Source of the DNA: Cinnamomum chago
Lineage: Eukaryota; Streptophyta; Magnoliopsida; Laurales; Lauraceae
DNA: 64,000 nucleotides
Direction of reading: 5' to 3'
Assembly (NCBI GenBank): GCA_038049695.1
Contig: CP142452.1
Coordinates: forward strand, 68,825,501 to 68,889,500
This document shows, in pieces, positions 34,331 to 44,363 of the stretch. Numbering within the stretch: the stretch's first letter is position 1; each line of letters opens with the position of its first letter. The translations under genes and the position numbers were made by a program. The notes under the pieces are model-generated. The model worked only from the letters and a program-made list of their open reading frames with translations, made no database searches and was not told the DNA's origin.

Positions 34331-35990
34331 AGAACTAGATCATTACCATTGTGAACATGAGTGATATAAATTTCATTTGATACTGCATTCCGAACGTCGT
34401 TATGTAGCCATATTAGTTAGTCCAAAGGCTTGGAATCATCATATTATCACCTATTTAAAAAACGACCATTAGTAATTCCCTTACCAAACTGAGAAAATAG
34501 ATGTAAACGTGAGTAGTATCATTCCTTTTTTTGTTCTACACATGAAAATGTACTACGAGTAAAATTGCTAGATATTATGTAAGTGGCCATCAAGATTACT
34601 TGTACATGAGTTAAGTGATTACTTAATGGAAGAGAGAAGCCTAGATGACAATGGGGAAGAAGGTGGGGAAAAGGAAATAACTGGATTGGAGAAGGAGGCA
34701 ATAAGGGATAGAAAAAGGGGGGCGGGGTGATCCGGCATGCTACAGACTTATAATCCAGCTATCAAATCTATAAAGCTCGATCAAATCTATAAAGCTCGAT
34801 CCGGGGTGGGACCTTAAAGACTATAGATTCAACTATGTAATCTCTAAAGCTCGAAAAATCCATAAAACTATTAGCTTCTTTCCCCTTGTCATTAATTGAA
34901 GATAGAAATCTACACATTCGAAGTCTTCCTGGTCAAACTTAAAAGGATATACAAATCTCCAAGTACTGGATTTTGTTCAAGTATCTATATCTTACTTAAC
35001 CTTATCGACGAGAGTTTAAAGAGTAAACCATAAGGCAAGAATCCATAAAAACATTTAAATGCATTTTCTTACGGTCATTGTTGCCTATGTCAAGTAAGTA
35101 ATGAAGAAATCAAAAAATCTCAAAGAGATTGTAGGAATTCACCGACATTTTAACATCTAAAAAACAATAAAAACTACTCTTCTATCTTAATCATTCCCTC
35201 AAATCATAAATACTCATTCTCATGCATAATCTCATTCCAAGAAAGGGCATAACCAAAAAGAGAACACGTATAAAATTCGGATTCAAGTAGCAACCGTTTT
35301 GTGTTTTTAAATAGCGAACAGCAGCGCAATCCAAAATTGCCATCGTGTATTTTAGCAGAAAAGGTTACTATATATCTATCTTCATAAAAAAAAATACTAT
35401 CGCATAGAAATGCACGACTGCATTGCAAAACCGATACATTCATACTAAAGGAACAGAACATGGGAAGTTGATACAGGCCAAAAACGGTCAAGATGATGAA
35501 ATCGAGGCCCATATCCAAATAAGTAAATCAAACAAGATTCAAATAGTAAAAAACAACTACAGGATGGAGAAGCCAAGCATTACAAAAGCTCCAGATTTTT
35601 TTATTTCAAATAGCCATTAATCCAAAAATTAGGACTGCATTCAAACAAACAGAGCATTGACTGCAGGGAGTGCACATGCAAATGCTACAACATAAAATGG
35701 ATATTATGCAAGTACTCACCTCTCTTGGCTAGAAACCCTCTTTCATATGCAAGATTTTCTCAATCAACTACGGCGACGAGAGAGGATCGCTGGCTGCCGA
35801 TGTGAGATGATCCAGACGGAATCACCGAATGGGGTGAAGACAGAAAGGAAGAGGGAAGGGGAGAGCAGGGAACCAATGGAACGAGAGGGGAAGTGAGAGG
35901 GAAGGAGAGAGGGAGGCGAGAGAAAAGGAGAGAGTAAGGGAGAGGGAAGGAGAGAGGACGCGAGAGGGAAGGATAGAGAAGGGATCAGAG
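34331..35990. other. Right interior of MULE-1, no gene recognised
   Basis: AT-rich sequence with stops in all frames; no transposase or host-gene text recognised. A 22-bp direct repeat of ATCAAATCTATAAAGCTCG occurs at about 34764-34800. Toward the right end (35830-36060) the sequence is strongly G/A-rich, mirroring the C/T-rich left end. Confidence 0.4.
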
Positions 35991-36233
35991 AAGACACGCA
36001 GAGAGTAAAAGGGTGAGGGCGGCGAGAGGGAGAAACAGAGAGAAAAAGGCGGGACGTGGGGGTGGGAAAGATATGAGAGTGAAAAAGATGGAGAATTCGG
36101 ACAATGTCGTCAACAATGGGAGGGGTAAAAGCGTCCACAATGGGCTGTACGAGCACCAAAATCGGAAAATACGTGTATTTGTGTCTAAAATGGCTAAATA
36201 CAATTTTAAGCACACTTTTTTTGTAAAATTCCC
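35990..36233. repeat. Right terminal inverted repeat of MULE-1
   Basis: Reverse complement of the left end, ending GTAAAATTCCC at 36233. The G/A-rich inner part gives long but meaningless open frames on both strands. Confidence 0.75.
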
Positions 36234-36242
36234 TTTTTTTTA
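36234..36242. repeat. Right 9-bp target-site duplication of MULE-1
   Basis: TTTTTTTTA, identical to 28446-28454. Confidence 0.8.
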
Positions 36243-36839
36243 TCTAAGAAAAAGTGAAGCCAATTTGTAAGTCTATGACTATGAGCTTAAAAATCTTCTT
36301 TAGAAAAAATTAAATTAAATTAAGACTATACATTGGTTGATGGGAACCAAGTATCTCATTCTATTTGTTTGCACTCTACAGATGATTCCTACTTGGACTG
36401 ACTTGTTGGATTTATTATATATATTTTAATTAAATCTTCCTCTTTGTTTTTTCCTTGTTTGCCTGTGGTAAATACTTACCACTCCTGGTAAATACTCACG
36501 CCACCCTCAAATCTATTTGCTAGTATATTTATGATGCCATCGTTATAAGTGGTAGTTGGCACTTATCTATGTGAGCCTCGTGAATTCATTTTACTCTATT
36601 CATTATCTTGCCATAGCATTGTCACGATGTTTTTAAACCATGAGTGCAAAGCAATACCAACAGTTGAGATACAACTCCTTGTATTTGGTTTGTATACACA
36701 ACCATGATGAAATACAGAACAAAAATATAGTCATGGAAATAAAGTAAAGAGCACTAATTTCCTCATTATCAAATCCCGGACGATTTATATATATATAGAA
36801 TATAATTTTGAAAAAGCATTACATATTCATTACACCCAA

Positions 36840-36987
36840 TAATCTAAATGGACTTGGATTGCATGCTTCAGCTCAACCCAACTCGGCCAATGAACACCTC
36901 CTACTATACAATTTTAGGGCACTTGGAAGAACTTCCTTCACGGTAGGGGCAAGTCCCTTCATCCGATCTGACTCTATTGTTAGACTT
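36840..36987 (-). pseudogene. MULE-2 transposase relic, downstream part (beyond the copia insertion)
   Basis: The minus strand gives SDRMKGLAPTVKEVLPSALK, the MULE transposase segment that normally follows the second catalytic region (SDRxKGLxxAVxxVFP). It joins the 44364 side once the copia element and one GACTT copy are removed, so the two pieces were one gene before the insertion. Confidence 0.75.
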
Positions 36988-37274
36988 TGTAAAGCACATG
37001 TGATATCTCACCCAAATCAAATCAAATCTCATTGAGTTGATCATTCCAGTGAACATGGAAAGGTGTCTTCAAGCACATGTGGAATTGGGTTGGCATCCCA
37101 TCAATCATGGAGCCGTTTCTTTCTCTATTCAAATTGATTGTAAATCAAAGATTTTCAACTAAATGTAATACCATATATAGACACGGTAATCAATTATAAA
37201 TATACACCTTTCTCTCGTACACAAAGGTATGAATGAGAGAAAGCATTTGAGTCATCACTATTTGCATTTTTATA
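36988..37274 (+). repeat. 5' LTR of the copia element
   Basis: 287 bp, beginning TGTAAAGCACATGTGATATC and ending TTTTTATA. It is preceded by GACTT (36983-36987), the same 5 bp that follow the 3' LTR. The end is TA rather than the usual CA. Confidence 0.93.
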
Positions 37275-37309
37275 TGGTATTAGAGCACTACGTGCTTCCG
37301 ACTCTATCA

Positions 37310-37942
37310 ATGGCGTCCTCTGCATCATCCGCTTCATCATCTTCTTCCCTCACGGCCAATATTCATCATTATCTTCCAATCAAACTTTCCCCAAGTAATT
37401 ATTTGGTATGGCGTTCTCAATTTCTGCCTATTCTTAACGGTTATGATCTCATGGGGTATGTAGATGGCTCATCTTTGCCACCACCTCAAGTCATCTCTAC
37501 AAAAGATGGAACTCCTGGAATTAATCCAGAATATATAACATGGCACCACCAAGATCAGCTTCTTCTTAGCTGGATCATATCCTCTCTAACTGAAGGAGTT
37601 CATGCCCAAGTCGTTGGCTTATCCACATCACATGATGTGTGGAGTCATCTTGCTGCAACTTATGCCGGACACTCCAAGGCCCGAATTATGCAATTGCGAC
37701 TCCAACTTCATCAAATGAAGAAAGGGTCTGACAACATGTCCGACTATCTTCTTAAAGTAAAAACCATAGCCGATCAACTCGCCGATCAACTCGCAATGGT
37801 GTCAAAACCTATTGATGATGATGATCTTATACTTTATAGTCTTGGAGGATTGGGTCCAGAATATGGTCCCTTTGTCACTTCTATCACTACACGTGACACA
37901 CACGTCAGACTTTCTGATCTCCATGGCCTCCTTTTAAGTTAA
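37310..37942 (+). pseudogene. Copia gag (UBN2-type), truncated
   Basis: From the ATG at 37310 (MASSASSASSSSS...) the frame shows IKLSPSNYLVWRSQFLPIL and LRLQLHQMKKGSDNMSDYLL, the conserved plant copia gag (UBN2) text. It ends at a TAA near 37942 where intact relatives read on. Beyond it an arginine/glycine-rich segment and a zinc knuckle VCNRVGHTALQC (about 38163-38200) appear. There the first Cys of CX2C is Tyr (YQVC), so the CCHC finger is damaged. Confidence 0.85.
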
Positions 37943-38304
37943 GAGATCCGAGTCGCCGATACTGCATTGGAACAACATAATATTTCAGTTAATATTTCTA
38001 CAAAAACATCCAGCACATCAACCAGTGGCAAATCTGAGTCTCGAGGTCGAGGACGACATCAACAAAACAACCACAACCGTGGACGAGGTCAAAATCAATC
38101 ATATAATCGTGGCTCTTCAAATTTCCAAAATCAATTCAATTAAGGGACCAACAAAACTCCCTACCAAGTCTGTAATCGAGTCGGTCACACAGCTCTTCAA
38201 TGTCATCATCGATTTAATCATGCCTTTGTAGCAGACAATGGGCCATCTCCAAATGCTTTTTATGCATCGCAATCCTATGCCTCTCCATCATATCCTAATG
38301 AGAT

Positions 38305-39440
38305 TGGTATCCCGATTCCGGAGCTACAAATCACATCACCCCTGATCTAGCCAATCTCTCAATACACTCTGACTACAACGGCAATGACACCATTAAAGTC
38401 GGTAATGGAGCAGGTTTGAAGATCTCTCACATTGGACATTCTTCTTTTAAAAATGGGTCCATGAAATTTCAACTTTGTGATATTTTACATGTTCCATCTA
38501 TTACAAAGAATTTACTATCTGTCAATCGGTTTGCTCATGATAATAATGTCTTTTTTGAATTTCATCCAAATCATTTTTTTGCCAAGGACCGTCTTTTGGG
38601 GAAGCTCCTTCTGCAAGGAACAAGTAATGCAGGACTTTATCAACTAGTCCAACAACATGATGCAACTAATAAGAAGACACTTCATCATGAAGCAACTAAT
38701 AAAAAGGCGCTTCTAGGCGAACGAGTGTCCATCCAAGAATGGCACAATCATCTTGGTCATCCAGCTTTTCGCACAGTTTACAATGTTCTTTCCAGATTTG
38801 CTCTTCCAGTACTCTCAAATAAAACTTATGGTGTTTGTCCTGCTTGCCAAATGGGAAAGTCACACAAGCTTCCTTTCTCAAGATCTACATCCAACAGCAC
38901 AGGACCATTGCATCTCATCTACTATGACGTTTGGTGTTGCTCTCCTGTGTCATCTATTGACGGACACTAGTACTATGTTCATTTTCTTGATGATTTTACC
39001 AAGTTTACATGGATATTTCCTTTATTCAATAAATCAGATGTTTTATCAGTTTTTGAGAAATTCAAAGCATTAGTAGAAAATATTTTTGGGCGCAAGATAA
39101 AACATCTTCAATCCAATTGGGGCAGTGAATATCGCTCGCTATCAACATATCTCGGAAAATGTGGAATTGGGCATCGGGTTTCATGTCCCCATACCCATGA
39201 GCAAAATGGTGACGCTGAACGAAAGCATCGGCACATCGTTGAAACAGGCCTAGCATTATTAGCACATAGCTCGGTTCCCATCAAATTTTGGAACCATGCA
39301 TTTGAAGCTGCGGGTTACTTAATCAACCGATTGCCTACACCAAATCTTGGAAATATATCTCCATTTGAGCGACTATTTGGCAAAGCACCGGATTATTCTT
39401 TCTTACGCACATTTGGGTGTGCATGTTATCCATTTTTAAG
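38305..39440 (+). pseudogene. Copia protease and integrase, 5' part
   Basis: The protease-like motif WYPDSGATNHIT lies near 38310. A frame from 38416 then carries the GAG-pre-integrase zinc motif (EWHNHLGHPAF...CPACQMGKSHKLPF). After a stop at 38968 the integrase core follows (HFLDDFTKFTWIFPLF; SNWGSEYRSLSTYL; HTHEQNGDAERKHRHIVETG), where the usual SDxGGEF is SNWGSEY. The domain is cut at 39440 in CACYPFLRP by the solo LTR and continues after 41919. Confidence 0.85.
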
Positions 39441-39445
39441 GCCAT

Positions 39446-41913
39446 TGACACGACCCGAGCCCGAGATTAGAACTAATCCGAGTTAATCCCGAGTCGTGCT
39501 GCATACTTACTCCCGTGAATCTCAACGCATTAAAATTCACAAGGGATAAAAATTATACATTATGCGGAAATATTCACAAATATACATTGCTGGTATCAAA
39601 CCAAAAGTTCTTTACACTATATGCAAAATCCATCACTTGCATATTTAAATACAATGCAAGGATCAAAATTGTGAAACTTTACTTTCATCTCAACTCAAAG
39701 TTCATTTCCATTCTACTAGTCCTCCTGGAGGAACCGTGCCGGACGTTTCCGGTGGCGCTGTGGTCTCAGAAGGACCGGCAAGGGCAATTGTGCCTGTAAT
39801 GCCATCAATAACACTATGAATTTCACAATTCAGCAATGTATAAACAATTTCATTATTTAGCATGCTAATGATACATTTAATTCATTTCATTTAGTATTCA
39901 ATTGTTTTAATCCCAATTCCAACTCATTTTCAATTAGTCTTTTTATTTGGCAATCTACAATAGCATTTCAAGTTCAATTCAAATTCCATCTCCCTCACAG
40001 GAGAGGAATCTCTCTCCCTCAAAGGAGAGAATTCTCTCTTCCATACGGAAGGATTCATTTATTGTGGGATTTATCAGAGTCCGGGCCAGGGACAACTGAT
40101 ATCACCACGGAGCTCCGGAACACTCCCAAATAATCTGCTGCAGCAGTAACAGCTCTAATGAGCTTAAAGAAATCACCATGTAGTGCCAGACTCATTACAA
40201 TTTAACAGATTCACTTCAACATACAAACTCAAGTAAATAATACCATCCATTAAGGTGTAATACTCAGTTCTTTAGTGTACGTGTTATGCTCGATAAACAT
40301 TACAAGGTATATGTATTTTGTACATTAAAGTCTCTTTAATTAACACTCATAGAAGTAACATAGTATTAACAATAGCCTTGATCTAATCAATAGGCTCCTT
40401 TCCTTAAAACTCAGATATTAATTCTGAAACTCTATTAATTTCGGTTAACCAAGCAATGTCTTATCGGCTAGCTTTATAAGCTAATTTTTATTATCAAATT
40501 ACAACTATTCGGCTTGGGTTAACCTTTTGGTTAACACTCAATTCATCTTGGATCTAATTCCAAGAATATTATTTCATGAAAAGGGAAATTAACTTACTAC
40601 TCCGTAATTAGTCTTCAAACTAATTATGGACCACTTATATTTCTAAAACCATTAATTGGTTCAAATAGAACAAATTTTAGTTAGGACCTATTATACTTGT
40701 CCCCATATCCACTTCATCTCCCAATCTATGCTCACTAAGAGGTGTATACCATTGGTTTCTACGTTCCAAGATCTTTCCAACGATATATAGAACTCAAAAA
40801 TCGGACGTATGGGCCAAAAGTTATGGCCATTCAAAGTTGGCATTGTTGGCCCAATGGGCCGACCCACTCGGGTAGGCCCAATCCGGCTGGCCCATTTCAG
40901 TTTCAGGCTGCTAAAACTGAGTTTTCTTCCCTTCTATACATTCAATCCATCACCTACAATAAAATGGAACCTCCTGTCCCCTTCATAAAACACTATATAA
41001 ATACAAGATCACTTCTATTCTAGCATGCAGCCATTATAATTTTCATTCAATTGATTCAATTCATGAATCCATCCTCATCCTCAAGCAACATCAATTCACA
41101 CACTCAACCTTACACAATTTCTCACCCAATTCACATATAATCAGAAAATGAACATAAAATCTCTCACCCAATTCACATATAATCAGAAAATGAACATAAA
41201 ATCAGAAATTAACATACAATCAGAAACATATGCTTATACTTGCCTTTGTGTTGTGAGTCAATACCAAAACCCACGTTCTCTTTATGGTTGGAAATCAAAA
41301 GCACCCACTGCTTATAACAACCCACTTGATGAATGAGGAAGTAGATGATGAAGAAGGAGATGATCAAGTTGACTTATCAACTACACTTGAAAACATCACA
41401 CGAAGAAGAAGGGAAAAAAAGAAAATCTCAGCTGCTGTAGTACTCTCTGTCTCATAGTTTGCTGGACCAAAGACACCTCATAACATGCATCATAAGCACT
41501 TGACACATATCTAATCTATTTTGCATAAGCATCCCTTAGTTTATGTGGAAGTCTAATTCAAGTCAATTCAAACCCCTTATCATCCATGTTCAACCAAACG
41601 GAAGTGTGTATCTTATGAAAGTTATTATACTCATCTAGATACACACGTTGGTATCAAATTTCACCTCATTTGATAAACGACGCACAAATTCATTTTTACG
41701 AAAAAGTCCTTAAATCCATCACTTTGAGTTTAAATTCAACTCAATGAAGTCAATTCCTTTCAATTCCAGTCCATTATGTATAAGTCCTTCAATTGCAACT
41801 AATTCGATCCATTTTAGTCCTTAATCACTCTTAATTTAATTAATCACGCTTAAACCATGTTAAATCTCGATTACTTAGTGTTAACCTTGATTAACTCGGT
41901 TTGAAGTGTAACA
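39446..41913. mobile_element. 2.47-kb solo LTR nested in the copia integrase
   Basis: It starts TGACACGACCCGAGCCCGAG and ends GAAGTGTAACA (TG...CA), flanked by exact GCCAT copies at 39441-39445 and 41914-41918. Removing it restores the integrase reading ...PFLRP-YNSHKL.... It has no coding frame or internal terminal repeat, but contains a TATA-like CTATATAAATACAAG near 40992-41006, as an LTR promoter would. A local duplication of CTCACCCAATTCACATATAA occurs at 41120-41205. The parent family is probably a large Ty3/gypsy element, but that is inference. Confidence 0.82.
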
Positions 41914-41918
41914 GCCAT

Positions 41919-43420
41919 ACAACTCTCATAAGCTTCAATATCGGTCTAGCCAGTTTGTCTTCCCTGGGTATAGCTCAATGCATCGTGGCTATAAGTGTTT
42001 CAATCCCATCACTAATAAGCTCATTACAACTCGTCATGTGGTTTTTGATGAAAGCCTTTTTCCTTTTCATCACATTCAATCAGCCCACCCTTCTAATCCT
42101 TCATCTGAGCCACATGTTGTATCTATGCCGCTCCTCATGCCACTACCACTCCAACCAACTACACACGTCCCAGCCACTACACATGTTCCTTCTTTGTCAC
42201 TCCAATCAAACACACCTCCAACTACACATGTCTCACCCACTACATCTGTCCAAGACAATACACATGTCAATACCATGCCAAGCACATTACAACCTCATCG
42301 AGTGAACATATTATCCCCACCACATGACCAGCACAGTCCTATTACCAACCCAACTTCCTCATCGAGTCATGATACTTCACTTGATCCCATTAATACTCCC
42401 ATTGACCCAAATCAAATCCAAACAAAAACCCACCACATGGTCACTCGACTACAAGATGGGACCCGCAAAGTTAAAACATACTTAGCTACAAAACACCCTA
42501 TCCCAGCGGCACTTCTTATTACGGGACCAACCGATATTGAGCCTACATGCTTCTCTCAAGCAAACAAAGTTGTACATTGGCGTGATGCTATGGCTACAGA
42601 ATTTAATGCGCTCATCAGACATGGTACCTGGAGACTTACACCTCCACCCCCAGATCGAAAAATAATAGGATGCAAATGGATATATAAAATCAAAAGACAT
42701 GCAGATGGATCAATTGAACGCTATAAAGCTCGGCTTGTTGCAAAAGGGTACACTCAAGAAGAAGGAATTGACTATACAGAGACTTTTAGTCCCGTTGTCA
42801 AACCTACCACTATTCGAACAGTACTCTCTATAGCAATCTCAAAAGGATGACCCATTCGCCAACTAGATGTTCACAATGCATTTCTTCATGGTCAATTGAC
42901 AAAGGAGGTTTATATGGCTCAACCACCAGGTTTTATTGATGAACGCTTCCTACATCATGTGTGTCAACTCCGAAGATCTATCTATGGCCTTAAACAAGCA
43001 CCAAGAGCTTGGAATCAGCGATTGAGCACTTTTCTTTTAGAAATTGGCTTTGTTGGCTCAAAAACTGACACATCTCTTTTCATTTTTCGCAAGGCTGGCC
43101 TTACCATTTACATTCTTATTTATATCAATGATATTATTGTCACGGGTAACCAACCCACAACTCTTACATCCTTACTTTCGCGCCTTGGCAAGGAGTTTGC
43201 CATAAAGGATTTGGGTCATATACATTTTTTTCTTGGAATTGAAGTTGCTACCACAACCTCTGGGCTTCATTTTTCTCAGCAAAAATATGTGTTAGAACTT
43301 CTTCATCGGACAAAAATGACCGGGGCCAAACCAGTTTCCACACCAATTGCATCTAATCCCAAGTTGTCTCGATTCTCTGGTCAGCCTATGACTGACCCAC
43401 TCTATATCGAAGCACTGTGG
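41919..43420 (+). pseudogene. Copia integrase C-terminus and reverse transcriptase
   Basis: After the solo LTR the frame resumes with integrase C-terminal text (MHRGYKCFNPITNKLITTRH). A Pro/Thr/His-rich linker follows, then RT: GCKWIYKIKRHADGSIERYK, LVAKGYTQEEGIDYTETFSP, RQLDVHNAFLHGQLTKEVYM and GLKQAPRAWNQRL. There is an in-frame TGA at 42848. The catalytic tetrad, usually YVDD, reads YIND in ILIYINDIIVTG, losing one essential Asp. A one-base insertion near 43420 shifts the frame into the RNase H part. Confidence 0.88.
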
Positions 43421-44064
43421 GGGCCCTTCAATATGTCACTCTCACTCGGCCAGATATTTCTTTTGCAGTTAATAAAGCATGTCAATTTATGCAACATCCC
43501 ACAGATGATCATTGGGCACTAGTTAAGAGAATTCTTCGGTATCTTAAGCAAACAATTAATTATGGTCTTCATTTTAAAAGATTACCTTATCTTCACTTGG
43601 CAGCATTCTCTGATGCTGATTGGGCTGGCTGTCCAGATGATCGAAAATCTCAGGGAGGATATTTAATCTACTTGGGCCCTAATCTTATCTCGAGACAATC
43701 TCGTAAGCAACAAACTGTTGCCCGATCTAGCACTGAAAGTGAATACCGATCTCTTGCGTGTGCTGCTTCGGAACTTACATGGCTTCAGTCTCTTCTCTAC
43801 GAGCTTGGTGTTTTCCTTCCAAATGCACCCATCTTATGGTGTGATAACATTGGCGCTACATATCTAACATCAAATCCAGTTTTTCATGCCCGTACTAAGC
43901 ATGTTGAAATTGATTTTCACTTTGTTAGAGATAAAGTTGCCAAACGAGATCTTCAAGTTAAATTCATCTCAACCAAGGATCAACTTGCAGACATCCTAAT
44001 GAAAGGACTATCAACGGTCAGATTTAATGTTTTGCGAAGCAAACTCAACATCACCAGTCATTGA
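43417..44064 (+). pseudogene. Copia RNase H and C-terminus
   Basis: The frame opens with VGALQYVTLTRPDISFAVNK-type RT thumb text. It continues with RNase H: FSDADWAGCPDDRKSQGGYL, SRKQQTVARSSTESEYRSLA, LWCDNIGATYLTSNPVFHAR and KHVEIDFHFVRDKV. The domain itself looks intact and ends at a TGA just before the polypurine tract. Confidence 0.9.
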
Positions 44065-44077
44065 GTTTGAGGGGGCA

Positions 44078-44363
44078 TGTAAAGCACATGTGATATCTCA
44101 CCCAAATCAAATCAAATCTCATTGAGTTGATCGTTCCAGTGAACATGGAAAGGTTTCTTCAAGCACATGTGGAATTGGGTTGGCATCCCATCAATCATGG
44201 AGCCGTGTCTTTCTCTATTCAAATTGATTGTAAATCAAAGATTTTCAACTAAATGTAATACCATAAATAGACACGGTAATCAATTATAAATATACACATT
44301 TCTCTCATACACAAAGGTATGAAGAGAGAAAGCATTTGAGTCATCACTATTTACATTTTTATA
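44078..44363 (+). repeat. 3' LTR of the copia element
   Basis: 286 bp, starting TGTAAAGCACATGTGATATC, ending TTTTTATA and followed by GACTT (44364-44368). Near-identical to 36988-37274. Confidence 0.93.

Larger units (their letters stand above)
28455..36233. mobile_element. MULE-1: 7.8-kb Mutator-like element with TIRs and 9-bp duplication
   Basis: The ends GGGAATTTTACAAAAAAA (28455 onward) and the reverse complement of 36233 inward, GGGAATTTTACAAAAAAAGT, match. Similarity then continues patchily for about 230 bp (AATACAC...; GACGCTTTTACCC versus GACACCTTTACCC; then CT-rich text). The 9 bp outside each end are identical, the hallmark of Mutator superfamily insertions. No DDE transposase core is visible inside, so the element appears non-autonomous. 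It carries a PB1-domain frame, a tryptophan-motif tract, and two repeat arrays in opposite orientation. Confidence 0.88.
36988..44363 (+). mobile_element. Ty1/copia LTR retrotransposon with intact ends, internally disrupted
   Basis: Two 286-287-bp LTRs, a GACTT duplication, a primer-binding site TGGTATTAGAGC (37275) complementary to initiator Met-tRNA in the usual copia way, and a polypurine tract GAGTTTGAGGGGG (about 44064-44076). Order is gag, protease, integrase, RT, RNase H, i.e. copia. By eye the LTRs differ at seven positions plus one indel, so the insertion is fairly young. It is dead: in-frame stops in gag-pol, a frameshift near 43420, a 2.5-kb solo LTR inside the integrase, and a changed RT catalytic motif. 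It sits in the transposase gene of MULE-2. Confidence 0.94.

Noticed and set aside
35764-36270. Long frames on both strands near the right end of MULE-1 (up to 149 codons)
   Set aside because: Caused by the simple G/A-rich composition of the terminal repeat; translations are low-complexity Ser/Leu/Pro or Arg/Lys/Glu runs.
42076-42285. Minus-strand 69-codon frame
   Set aside because: Antisense shadow of the Pro/Thr/His-rich linker between copia integrase and RT.
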